NCBI GenBank assembly: GCA_963743015.1
Contig: CAVUOD010000014.1
Coordinates: 248,001 to 312,000 of the forward strand
Length of the DNA stretch: 64,000 nt
DNA from: CAVSRC01 sp963743015
Lineage (GTDB): Bacteria > Pseudomonadota > Alphaproteobacteria > Rhizobiales > Kaistiaceae
Direction: 5' to 3'
Shown here piece after piece: positions 10,220 to 17,752 of the stretch; the first letter of the stretch is position 1, and every line of letters begins with the position of its first letter. Under the pieces are notes generated by a model. That model was given only the letters and a program-made list of their open reading frames with translations. It made no database searches and was not told where the DNA came from. The position numbers were made by a program, and so were the translations under genes.

Positions 10220-10233
10220 TTGATCTATGTCAA
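10220..10233. promoter_or_regulatory. FixK/FNR box (anaerobox) upstream of cydA
   Basis: TTGAT-CTAT-GTCAA matches the FNR/FixK consensus TTGAY-N4-RTCAA exactly. Its centre is 89 bp upstream of the cydA start codon and it lies in the gap after cydC. Inferred role: induction of cydABX at low oxygen by an FNR/FixK/AadR-type protein. Confidence 0.8.
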
Positions 10234-10265
10234 AAGAACGCAGCTTCGCTGGACCTTTTCCAGTT

Positions 10266-11912
10266 TCAGGCGAGCGACAGCGCCCGCCCGGCCCATTCGC
10301 GCTCTTCCGGTCTGTGAGCTGCGATCAGTATAGCCGAGTCGGGGAAGGAAACTCGCAATCGCGCAAGAACGCTTTCGGCAGTCTCGTGATCCAACCCCTC
10401 GGTCGGCTCGTCGAGCAGCAGAATACGTGGCTTCCTGAGCACCATGCGGGCAAGCGCAAGACGGCGCCGTTCGCCGCCGGAAAGACCGCGCCCAGCCTCG
10501 CCGAGACGGAGCCCCAAGCCGCCCTTGTCGGCCACGACCGTGTCGAGTGCGGCTATGTGAAGCGCTTGCCAGAGCATGTCGTCGGTCGCATCGGCGCAGC
10601 CGAGCTTGAGGTTGTCCATGATGGTGCCGCTGACCAGCGCCGTGCGCTGCGGCAGGTAGCCGATGATTCGCGACAGCTCTGCCTCGGACCATGCGTGGAC
10701 CGGGCGTCCCTCGATGAGAATTGTTCCAGGTTGAGAGTCGAGCAGTCCCCGCGCCAGATTGAGCAGCGTGGTCTTTCCCGAGCCGCTCGCCCCGGTGAGC
10801 GCCATGCTCTCCCCTGCCCCGACGGTGAAGGAGACATCGTCGAACAAGGTCCGTTCGCCAACGGCGTAGCCGACACCCTCAAAAGCCAGAAGCGGCGCAT
10901 GTGGCACCGGCGCACCGGCGGGCACGACGGACGCTGCGGCCGGCGTCTCCAACTGCCGGTCTATCCTACGGGCGGCATCCACCATGCGACCGAGTTCGCC
11001 GATGCCGCGGGCGAGCGGCGCGGCCACTTCGAACAAAGCGAGCGCGGCAAAGAAGCCGATGGCGGCGGCGGCGGCATCGAGCCGCCCGTCGAACGTGGCA
11101 AAGGCGCCGAGCAGCAGCGCGCCCGCCGCGGCCAGGGTGGTGAAGGCGGCAATGACGAAGACCGATTGTTGATCCGCCGCGTCGATCTCGTTCTGCGCCT
11201 CCTGCAAACGGCTGTGGGCGTCCATGACCGATTGCCGCCAGTCTTCGAGGCGACCGGTCACCACCAGTTCGCTCTGGCCGCGCATCATGTCGATGAAGCG
11301 CATGCGCAGCGCCTGCATGGCGCGCTGCCCGAGGCGCGACGAACGCCGGGTGCGGCGCAGGGTCAACAGCATCGCGACCGCGATTCCGACAAGGAAGCTC
11401 ACGATCTGCCAGGCGGCGATGAGCGGCGTGGTGAGCCAGGCCAGCAACAGGTAGGCCGCAGCGAAGATCAGAACGGCGGACAAGGCCGGGATGACCAGGC
11501 GCAGCGCCAATCCGTCGAGAATGTCGACATCGATGGTCAGGTGATTGAGGCGCTCGGACCCGCGCAGACGGGAGAGCTCGGCGACCGGCCGGCGCAGCAT
11601 GGCGGCCAGCAGGGCGACGCGCAGCGCCGCCAGGCCGCGCAAGGTTGCGTCATGGGTGGTCAGCCTTTCGCCATAGCGCGCCGCCGCCCTGCCGAAGGCG
11701 AGCGCGCGAACGCCGGCGCTCGGCCGGAAGACATCGAAGACCAGCCCGGCCCCCGCCAGGCCGGCCATGCCCGCCGCCGTGATGAACCAGCCGGACAAGC
11801 CGAGCAAGGCGATGCCGGCGGCCAGCGTGGTGACCGACAGCAGGATGCCGAGCGCCAGCGCCCGCCATTCGCCGCGCCAGACCCGCAAGAAGATGTTGGC
11901 CAGCGCCCTCAT
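10266..11912 (-). CDS. cydC: Heterodimeric thiol-reductant ABC exporter, CydC subunit
   Basis: A 548-residue ABC half-transporter: an N-terminal membrane domain with six hydrophobic helices (residues 1-300) and a C-terminal nucleotide-binding domain with Walker A GASGSGKTT, signature LSGGERRR and Walker B RILLLDEPTEGLD. CydDC exports cysteine/glutathione and is needed to assemble cytochrome bd. Its start overlaps the cydD stop by 4 bases, so the two are translationally coupled. The downstream gap to cydA holds the anaerobox. Confidence 0.93.
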   Translation of the reverse strand: MRALANIFLRVWRGEWRALALGILLSVTTLAAGIALLGLSGWFITAAGMAGLAGAGLVFDVFRPSAGVRALAFGRAAARYGERLTTHDATLRGLAALRVALLAAMLRRPVAELSRLRGSERLNHLTIDVDILDGLALRLVIPALSAVLIFAAAYLLLAWLTTPLIAAWQIVSFLVGIAVAMLLTLRRTRRSSRLGQRAMQALRMRFIDMMRGQSELVVTGRLEDWRQSVMDAHSRLQEAQNEIDAADQQSVFVIAAFTTLAAAGALLLGAFATFDGRLDAAAAAIGFFAALALFEVAAPLARGIGELGRMVDAARRIDRQLETPAAASVVPAGAPVPHAPLLAFEGVGYAVGERTLFDDVSFTVGAGESMALTGASGSGKTTLLNLARGLLDSQPGTILIEGRPVHAWSEAELSRIIGYLPQRTALVSGTIMDNLKLGCADATDDMLWQALHIAALDTVVADKGGLGLRLGEAGRGLSGGERRRLALARMVLRKPRILLLDEPTEGLDHETAESVLARLRVSFPDSAILIAAHRPEEREWAGRALSLA

Positions 11913-13585
11913 GGTGTGTCCGCCAGCTTGATCTGGCGGTCCATCCGCCCGGCCAGACGGGGATCATGGGTGGCCACCACCAGGCTTGCACCGTTGTGCG
12001 CCGCCGCGATCAGCGCATCGGTCACCTTGTCGGCGGTGGCGCTGTCGAGATCCGCGGTCGGCTCGTCGGCGAGGATGACTTCGGCCCCCGCATAGATCGC
12101 CCGTGCGATGGTCAGCCGTCGCGCTTCGCCGCCGGAAACGCCGGCGCCGTTTTCACCGAGACGGGTTTCGACGCCACGCGGCAGCCCGGCAAGGATGTCC
12201 TCGGCCGCCGCGGCATGAAGCGCGTCGCGCAGCTTGCGCGGATCGGCATGGGCGTCGTTGAGCGCGATGTTCACCCGCAGGCTGGCATTGAGCATGTGCG
12301 GATGCTGGCCGACATAGCCGATCCGCTGGCGCCAGCCGTCGGCCGTCGTGTCGTCGAGCGCGACACCGGCGACCGCGATCGTGCCCTGGCTCGGCGCGGC
12401 GAGGCCGGCGATCAGGCTGAGAAGCGTGGTCTTGCCGGCGCCGCTCTCGCCGGTGAGCGCCAGCTTCTCGCCGGCAGCAACCGTGAAATCCGGAAAGCGC
12501 ATGGTGCCGAAGGCAACATCCCTGAGCGCGATCACCGGCGCACCGGCAAGGGCTTCGGCCTTGCCACCGTGGCCGAGAATGCGCGGGCCTGCGCGTTCCT
12601 CCAGTTCGGCGATCTCGCCGGCAACGGCGAGCGCCGCCGCACGGTCGTGCCATGCGGCAGCCAGTTCGCGGAGCGGCTGAAAGAAGTCCGGCACCAGAAG
12701 CAGGATGAAGATGCCGCCGGCAACGGTGAGCGGCGCGCTGTAGGTGCCGAACGAGAACGTGCCGAGCAGGCTGAAGCCGACATAGACGGCGGCGAGCGCA
12801 ATGCCCAGGGCCGAGAAAAGCTCCAGAACGGTCGACGACAGGAAAGCGATCCTGAGGACCGCCATGGTCCGCGCCCTGAGGCTGTCGGCCGCCTGATCGA
12901 AGCTGGCGACGGTCGCGCCTTCCGCATTCAGAAGACGGATATCGGCACCGGCGTTCAGCCATTCGAGCAGCATGACATTGAGCGTGCCGGTCTCGGCCAT
13001 GTGGCGCTCGCTGGCTTCGCGCGCGGCATAGCCGATGAGCGCCATGAAGATCGGGATCAGCGGACCGGAGATGAGCAGGATGAAGCCGCCGGCCCACGAC
13101 CACAGAAACACCGCAAGGAGGATCGCCAGGGGCACGATCGCGACCTTGATCGCGGCGATCCGGTAGCGCGTCAGCCAGGGAATGAGGAGATCGAGCTTGG
13201 TGCCGATCAGCGTTGCGACGCCGGCAGACGATCCGTGCGAGACGGCGAAGGGAGAGGCAAGGCTTTCGCTTGCCACGAGTGCGGCGCGGCGGTCGGCGAC
13301 CACCCGCTGCGCCGCCCGGAAGGCAAGCCGGCCGGCGAAGAACTCGCCGGCATGGCGCAGAAGCCCGAGCACCATGAAGAGCGCCACGGCCAGGAGCGCA
13401 TGCCCGGGCGTCGCCCTCCCGTGCACCAGGGCGCCGATCAGATCGGCGGCAAGCCAGGCCTGCCCGATCCACAGCAACGCAGACGCCGAAGCAAGCATGC
13501 CGGCCGCGTTGATGGGACCGCGGCTGGCCCGCTCGACACCGTCAAGCACGCGGCGGGCGGGATCGGTCTGGGCGGCTGCCGTCAT
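11909..13585 (-). CDS. cydD: Heterodimeric thiol-reductant ABC exporter, CydD subunit
   Basis: An ABC half-transporter of 558 residues from the ATG at 13585. The membrane domain is followed by Walker A GESGAGKTT, signature VSGGEARRL and Walker B EVILADEPTADLD. A longer frame using TTG at 13663 exists, but its extra 26 residues are unlike CydD and run across the AT-rich segment (about 13618-13635) that looks like a promoter, so the ATG was chosen. It is the first gene of the cyd locus and is divergent from the lipoate-ligase gene, 218 bp away. Confidence 0.92.
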   Translation of the reverse strand: MTAAAQTDPARRVLDGVERASRGPINAAGMLASASALLWIGQAWLAADLIGALVHGRATPGHALLAVALFMVLGLLRHAGEFFAGRLAFRAAQRVVADRRAALVASESLASPFAVSHGSSAGVATLIGTKLDLLIPWLTRYRIAAIKVAIVPLAILLAVFLWSWAGGFILLISGPLIPIFMALIGYAAREASERHMAETGTLNVMLLEWLNAGADIRLLNAEGATVASFDQAADSLRARTMAVLRIAFLSSTVLELFSALGIALAAVYVGFSLLGTFSFGTYSAPLTVAGGIFILLLVPDFFQPLRELAAAWHDRAAALAVAGEIAELEERAGPRILGHGGKAEALAGAPVIALRDVAFGTMRFPDFTVAAGEKLALTGESGAGKTTLLSLIAGLAAPSQGTIAVAGVALDDTTADGWRQRIGYVGQHPHMLNASLRVNIALNDAHADPRKLRDALHAAAAEDILAGLPRGVETRLGENGAGVSGGEARRLTIARAIYAGAEVILADEPTADLDSATADKVTDALIAAAHNGASLVVATHDPRLAGRMDRQIKLADTP

Positions 13586-13803
13586 TGTCGTGGGAGAACC
13601 AGGAGAAGCATTCGACGCACATTTATATGGTGTGAAAGGCGCAGCCGCCGAATTCTCCGTCAAGCGGCCTGCGCCTGCCGGGGTTGAGAGAGGTCCGCTT
13701 CATCGGTCCGGTTGCGGCGGCGGCCGCTTGACCGCCAGCGATTTCCCGCGTTCTTCTGGTCGATATTGTCCGGGCGCTTGCGTGCCGGGCGAAAGGAGGG
13801 AGC

Positions 13804-14880
13804 GTGCGGCTTCGGGTCATCGATTTCGGATTCGTATCGTCGCTGAAGAGCCAGGCGGTCTATCACGGACTGGCGAAGGCGATGAAGGAGGACGGCGACC
13901 CCGTCCTGTCGCTCGCCAATCCGAGCGACCCCTATGTCTGCGTCGGCGTTCACCAGGAGATCGCCCGCGAGGTCGACGAGGATTTCTGCGCTGCGGCGAA
14001 GCTGCCGGTCATCCGCCGCCAGGTCGGCGGCGGCGCGGTCTATCTCGACCGCGACCAGATGTTCTTCCACTTCGTCTACCCGCGCGACAAGGCGCCGCGC
14101 TATGCGGCCAACCTCTATCCGCTGTTCTGCGAGCCGGCGGTCAGGACCTATCGCGAACTGGGCGTGGCCGCCGAGTACCGCCCGATCAACGATATCCAGG
14201 TCAAGGGCCGCAAGATCGGCGGCACCGGGGCTGCCTCGATCGGCGAGGCGACGGTGATGGTCGGCTCGTTCATGTTCGACTTCGATACCGCGACCATGGC
14301 GCGCTGCCTCAAGGTGCCGTCCGAGAAGTTCCGCGACAAGCTGAAGACGACGCTCGACGACTACATGACGACGATGACGCGCGAGCTTGCCACCCTGCCC
14401 TCGCGCGACGACGTCAAGGCGCGCTTCCTCAAGCATTGCGAGGCCGTGCTCGGCGTCACTGCCGTTCTCGACCAGCCGACGGAGGAGGAGGAAAAGGCGA
14501 TCGGCGAACAGGAAGCCGCCCTCTCCGATCCGCAGTGGACCGAGCGCCAGGGCCGCAAGTTCGTCGAACTGGGCGTCAAGATCTCAGCCGGCACCCATCT
14601 CACCGAAAGCGCCCACAAGGCGCGTGGCGGGCTCATCCGCGCCCACCTTCTGGCGCGCGACGGCGTCGTCGCCGACCTGATGCTCTCCGGCGACTTCACC
14701 TGCCTGCCGGTCGACGGCGCCGACCGCCTCGCCGCGAGCCTGGTCGGCACCCGGCTCGACGCCGACGCGCTCAGCGCCGCTGCAAGCAAGGCGATGGGCG
14801 GGCTGGCGCTCGACGTTCCGGGTATCGAGCCGACCGACATCGCCGCCGCCGTGATGGCGGCCGTCGCGCCGGCGGACTGA
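13804..14880 (+). CDS. Lipoate-protein ligase of the sulfur-oxidation type (sLpl-like)
   Basis: A 358-residue biotin/lipoate A/B ligase. It shows RRQVGGGAVYLD around residue 75 (family RRxSGGGAVYHD) and NDIQVKGRKIGG around residue 125 containing the catalytic Lys, followed by an LplA C-terminal accessory region. The start is GTG 13804, with GGAGGG eight bases upstream. Ligases of this branch next to hdr/lbpA genes lipoylate LbpA rather than the classical 2-oxoacid dehydrogenases; that specificity is inferred from location. The radical-SAM partners LipS1/LipS2 reported beside sLpl in other genomes are not in this window. A 548-bp repeat region separates it from the next sulfur genes. Confidence 0.88.
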   Translation: MRLRVIDFGFVSSLKSQAVYHGLAKAMKEDGDPVLSLANPSDPYVCVGVHQEIAREVDEDFCAAAKLPVIRRQVGGGAVYLDRDQMFFHFVYPRDKAPRYAANLYPLFCEPAVRTYRELGVAAEYRPINDIQVKGRKIGGTGAASIGEATVMVGSFMFDFDTATMARCLKVPSEKFRDKLKTTLDDYMTTMTRELATLPSRDDVKARFLKHCEAVLGVTAVLDQPTEEEEKAIGEQEAALSDPQWTERQGRKFVELGVKISAGTHLTESAHKARGGLIRAHLLARDGVVADLMLSGDFTCLPVDGADRLAASLVGTRLDADALSAAASKAMGGLALDVPGIEPTDIAAAVMAAVAPAD

Positions 14881-15428
14881 GACCAGTCGACATTCAGCGA
14901 CGGGCTTATCCTTCGTCCCCTCTCCTCTTGTGGGAGAGGGCTGTTTTTCTTGGCGAGCGATGAGCGAGCCTAGAAAAACAGGGTGAGGGGTATTTGGCGA
15001 AAGGGACGCGCCAAACTGAGTCACGCAGATTGCGTCGGCAGGATAATGGCCCTGCCCTCGCCGGCCCGGCCGGCTCCATCTCCGCCCTGCCTTCCCGTAC
15101 CGGTTCACCCCTCACCCGGATTTCCAAGGCCGGCTTGCTAGCGCAAGCCGGGGAAATCCGACCTCCCCCTCACGGCAGGGCAATCGCATTTGGCAGGGCG
15201 CCAAACCCTCTCCCCCCTGCGGGAGAGGGTGGACCGCGCAGCGGTCCGGGTGAGGGGTGTAGGCACGGCCTTGCCAGTACCTCCTCACCCTGTCCCTCTC
15301 CCGCAAGGGGAGAGGGGACGAATACGGCAGCCGCCGAGAGCACATGCCCAAATGCGATTGCCCTGCCCCTCACGGGGGGAGGTGGGGAAACAAACAAGCG
15401 CCTGGTATGGATCGACTGGCGACTGATC
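14881..15428. repeat. Intergenic mosaic of palindromic GC-rich repeats
   Basis: No gene is supported in these 548 bp. Instead there are several hairpins: CCCTCTCC...GGAGAGGG at 14918-14940; CTGTTTTTCT...AGAAAAACAG at 14941-14981; GGATTTCC...GGAAATCC with an inner CGGCTTG/CAAGCCG stem at 15118-15159; CCCTCTCC...GGAGAGGG at 15207-15229; GGACCGC gca GCGGTCC at 15231-15247; CCCTCTCC...GGAGAGGG at 15294-15316. The words CCTCACCC/GGGTGAGG recur in both orientations. This resembles rhizobial intergenic mosaic elements; family assignment needs a database comparison. Confidence 0.75.
15174..15367. repeat. 20-bp perfect inverted repeats bounding an intergenic element
   Basis: The 20 bases at 15174-15193 (starting GGCAGGGCAATC) occur again in reverse complement at 15348-15367, 154 bp apart; similarity (CCTCCCC-type sequence) continues outside both copies to about 15161 and 15383. 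The enclosed segment contains three further hairpins. This looks like a small non-coding mobile or recombination-derived unit. No target-site duplication was identified. Confidence 0.7.
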
Positions 15429-15656
15429 CTAAAGCCCGACCAGTTCGGCGTGGACGCCCTCGCCGCGCACCACGTCGAGCAAGGCGTGCGCGGTCACCGC
15501 CGTGGGATCGTATTTGACGATCATCAGATGCGGCTTCTCGTCGTGATGGGTGACGCCGGTAACGCCGGCATGGTTCCCGACAATATCGGCGATCTTCGTG
15601 CGCCGGTCGTGGTCGACGGTCTCGTCGACATGAATGATGACATCCGCCGTCTGCAT
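15429..15656 (-). CDS. Small ferredoxin-fold (HMA-like) protein without CXXC, sulfur locus
   Basis: A 75-residue soluble protein. The pattern (hydrophobic strand IIHVDETV, helix RTKIADIVGNHAGVTGVTHH, strand HLMIVKYDP, helix VTAHALLDVVRGEGVHAELVGL) is that of the beta-alpha-beta heavy-metal-associated fold, but there is no Cys at all, so the metal-binding CXXC is missing. It is transcribed away from the amidotransferase-like gene, sharing a 90-bp region with a perfect palindrome. The function is unknown; the location suggests a role in, or co-regulation with, sulfur oxidation. Both termini and frame are clean and the start is ATG at 15656. Confidence 0.65.
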   Translation of the reverse strand: MQTADVIIHVDETVDHDRRTKIADIVGNHAGVTGVTHHDEKPHLMIVKYDPTAVTAHALLDVVRGEGVHAELVGL

Positions 15657-15689
15657 GGCTGTCCTCCCCCTGCGATGTCTCCACCGCTG

Positions 15690-15705
15690 TTTTCATATAT
15701 GAAAA
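15690..15705. promoter_or_regulatory. 16-bp perfect palindrome between divergent sulfur-locus genes
   Basis: TTTTCATATATGAAAA is self-complementary and lies in the 90-bp gap between the minus-strand 75-residue gene and the plus-strand amidotransferase-like gene. AT-rich palindromes are typical operators for ArsR-family sulfur sensors (SqrR/BigR/sHdrR type), but no such regulator is encoded here, so assignment is inference. Confidence 0.6.
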
Positions 15706-15746
15706 AGATGATATGTCCATGCCGTGTCGAACGACCGTGAGGCCGT

Positions 15747-16454
15747 ATGAAGACCGTCTGTGTCCTGCAGCATATCGAATCCGAATATCTCGGGCTGATC
15801 GAAGATCATCTCGAGGCGCGCTCGGTCCGCTTCCGCTACTGCCGGCCGTTCGTGGCCGGCGGCCGCGTGCCCGCCGATGCGGACGGCTATGACGGGCTGA
15901 TCATTCTCGGCGCCGGGCCACTCGGCGCGGTCAGCGGTTCGCTGCTGCCGAGCCTGGCGCCGGAACTGAGACTGACGGCCGAATTTCTGGAGCGCGACCT
16001 GCCGGTGGTCGGCATCGGGCTGGGTTCGGTGATCCTGGCGACAGCGGCCGGCGGCGGCGCGATCGAGGCCCCGCTCCGCTTCACGGTCGAGGAGGCGCGG
16101 CGCCTGTCGGCCGACGCGCTCGGCGGTCGCCTGCCGGAACGCTTTCCGATGGCACTCTACATGCGCGACCAGCCGGCGCTTCCCGCTTCGGCGACGGTGC
16201 TGGCGGAAGGGACGTCAGGCGCGCCGCTGGTATTCCAGAACGGTTCAAAAGCGTTCGGTTTCCTTGGTCATCCCGGCATCAAGTCGGCTATGATCGAGGA
16301 TATGGCCATGGAATTCGACGAGACGCCGGAAGGGCTCGCGGACGGCCTTGAGCGGTTGCGCGAGCGGCAGGGTGCGATTGCCGAAGTGCTTTCCGAGATG
16401 ATGATCGGACTGATCCAGCAGACCAATTGGATGGCGCCCTCGGGCAGCACCTGA
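15747..16454 (+). CDS. Class I glutamine-amidotransferase-like protein lacking the catalytic Cys
   Basis: A 235-residue protein with the class I GATase fold: GLIILGAGPLGAV (oxyanion-like loop) near residue 50, the elbow VVGIGLGSVILA near residue 88, and GHPGIKS near the position of the catalytic His. In active enzymes the elbow is G-x-C-x-G; here residue 91 is Gly, so glutamine hydrolysis through a Cys nucleophile is not expected. It precedes the dsrE-hdr operon by 112 bp on the same strand. A structural, regulatory or altered-chemistry role in the sulfur/lipoate pathway is possible; function unknown. Confidence 0.75.
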   Translation: MKTVCVLQHIESEYLGLIEDHLEARSVRFRYCRPFVAGGRVPADADGYDGLIILGAGPLGAVSGSLLPSLAPELRLTAEFLERDLPVVGIGLGSVILATAAGGGAIEAPLRFTVEEARRLSADALGGRLPERFPMALYMRDQPALPASATVLAEGTSGAPLVFQNGSKAFGFLGHPGIKSAMIEDMAMEFDETPEGLADGLERLRERQGAIAEVLSEMMIGLIQQTNWMAPSGST

Positions 16455-16489
16455 GCCGACGCGCCGTCAGCACGCTTAGCTTGAATCTC

Positions 16490-16513
16490 ATTCTAAAAAT
16501 GCAATATTAGAAT
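16490..16513. promoter_or_regulatory. Inverted repeat ATTCTAA-N10-TTAGAAT upstream of the sHdr operon
   Basis: Seven-base arms match perfectly around a 10-base spacer, 54-77 bp before the dsrE start in a markedly AT-rich patch. An overlapping GAAT-CTC-ATTC occurs at 16483-16493. GAAT/ATTC half-sites are used by ArsR-type sulfur regulators of the SqrR/BigR/sHdrR group, so this is a plausible repressor site controlling the operon. Confidence 0.6.
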
Positions 16514-16566
16514 ATGTTTAGGGAGCAGAAGTCCTTTGTCTGCGCGGTTTTGCGGGGCCAGGGGAA

Positions 16567-16968
16567 TTGGGGAGGAGCACACGCCGCATGGCGCAGAAGC
16601 TCATTATCATCATGGTCAATACGGACCCCCGTAACGGCGAAGAGCTGGGGGCACCGTTCTTTCAGGCGACGGTCGCCGCAGCCATGGACTACGAGGTCGA
16701 GGTGATCTGCACCGCCACCTCCGGCCAGCTGATGAAGAAGGGCGTGGCGGAGAAGCTGGTGGTCAAGCCCGGCTCGCCCAAGACCGTCTACGACTTCATC
16801 AAGGACGCGCACGAGGCGGGCGCCAAGTTCTACTGCTGCTCGCCCAATCTCGATCTCTTCGACATGAGCGAAGACGACCTGATCCCCGAATGCGAAGGCA
16901 TCGTCGGCGGCGCCAAGGTGATCGAGGCGGTGATGGAAGACGACGACGCGAAGGTGCTGACCTACTAA
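16567..16968 (+). CDS. DsrE-family sulfur carrier (DsrE3-like)
   Basis: A 133-residue soluble DsrE/F-fold protein. The N-terminal strand KLIIIMVNTDPRNGEE and a central FYCCSPNLDL are visible; the adjacent Cys83-Cys84 pair is the likely sulfane-sulfur carrier site, as described for DsrE3 proteins of sHdr loci. Proposed role: accept sulfur from TusA and hand it on toward the Hdr-like complex. It is the first gene of the operon, 19 bp before hdrC1, and lies downstream of the AT-rich inverted repeat. Confidence 0.88.
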   Translation: MGRSTRRMAQKLIIIMVNTDPRNGEELGAPFFQATVAAAMDYEVEVICTATSGQLMKKGVAEKLVVKPGSPKTVYDFIKDAHEAGAKFYCCSPNLDLFDMSEDDLIPECEGIVGGAKVIEAVMEDDDAKVLTY

Positions 16969-16987
16969 GCACTGCCGGGAGGACCGA

Positions 16988-17725
16988 ATGACGGGAGAGC
17001 ATGCCGCCATCAGCGATCCGATTTCGCCGGCACCGGTGGTGCCGCAGGAGACGCTCGAGGAGGTCTTCGACGACATCCGTTCGCACATGCTCTACGACCA
17101 CGAGCTGCACGGCTGTCTCAACTGCGGCATCTGCACGGCCACCTGCCCGTCCGCCCACTATTACGACTATTCGCCGCGCGAGATCGTCCAGCTGCTGTGG
17201 ACGGAGAATCTCGAAGGCATCTACGACGCCATGCAGGAAAAGATCTGGGCCTGCGCCCAGTGCTACACCTGCGCGGCGCGCTGCCCGTTCGAGAATTCGC
17301 CCGGCGGCCTCGTGATGATCATGCGCGAGGTGGCGATCAAGCACGGCATGCAGTCGGCCAAGGACGTGCTGAGGCCTTTCTCGCGCGTGCTCCTCAAGGT
17401 GGTGTCGACCGGCAACCAGCTCGCTCCCAACATGATCACGCGCGAGGCGTTTCCCGACTGGGGGCCGAACGTCTCCAAGGTCGACGCGCCACTCAACATC
17501 CTGCGCAAGGCGATTCCCGTGCCGACCATGCACACCATGGACACGGCCTGGGAGGTCAATCTCAAGACCTCGGTCGAGCTCTACACGATCTGGGAAGCGA
17601 CCGGCGTGCTCGATCAGCTCGAGACCGTCGATGAGAACCTCTTCGATCTCGTCACCGACGTGATGGACGAGAAGCGCGAGGAATACAACGAGTGGCTGGA
17701 GGAGCAGGAGGACGCCGACGACTAG
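16988..17725 (+). CDS. shdrC1: Sulfur-oxidising heterodisulfide reductase-like subunit C1
   Basis: A 245-residue cytoplasmic iron-sulfur protein with two classical [4Fe-4S] motifs: CLNCGICTATCP around residue 40 and CAQCYTCAARCP around residue 95. This is the HdrC layout. In the sHdr complex C1 pairs with B1 and relays electrons to or from the flavoprotein A. A clear GGAGG lies just upstream of the ATG. The C-terminal 130 residues are mostly helical and acidic, ending in an Asp/Glu-rich tail. Confidence 0.93.
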   Translation: MTGEHAAISDPISPAPVVPQETLEEVFDDIRSHMLYDHELHGCLNCGICTATCPSAHYYDYSPREIVQLLWTENLEGIYDAMQEKIWACAQCYTCAARCPFENSPGGLVMIMREVAIKHGMQSAKDVLRPFSRVLLKVVSTGNQLAPNMITREAFPDWGPNVSKVDAPLNILRKAIPVPTMHTMDTAWEVNLKTSVELYTIWEATGVLDQLETVDENLFDLVTDVMDEKREEYNEWLEEQEDADD

Positions 17726-17752
17726 CGCGGCGCTCTAGCGGAGGACTGTCGG

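Noticed and set aside
11909..13663. Longer CydD starting from TTG at 13663
   Set aside because: The extra 26 residues do not resemble CydD and cover a probable promoter; ATG at 13585 fits better.
15118..15159. Hairpin as an intrinsic terminator for the lipoate ligase
   Set aside because: It is about 240 bp from the stop codon and has no U-tract; it fits better as part of the repeat mosaic.
14881..15428. Possible CRISPR array in the repeat region
   Set aside because: Repeats are palindromic, of different lengths and irregularly spaced, with no constant repeat-spacer pattern and no cas genes nearby.
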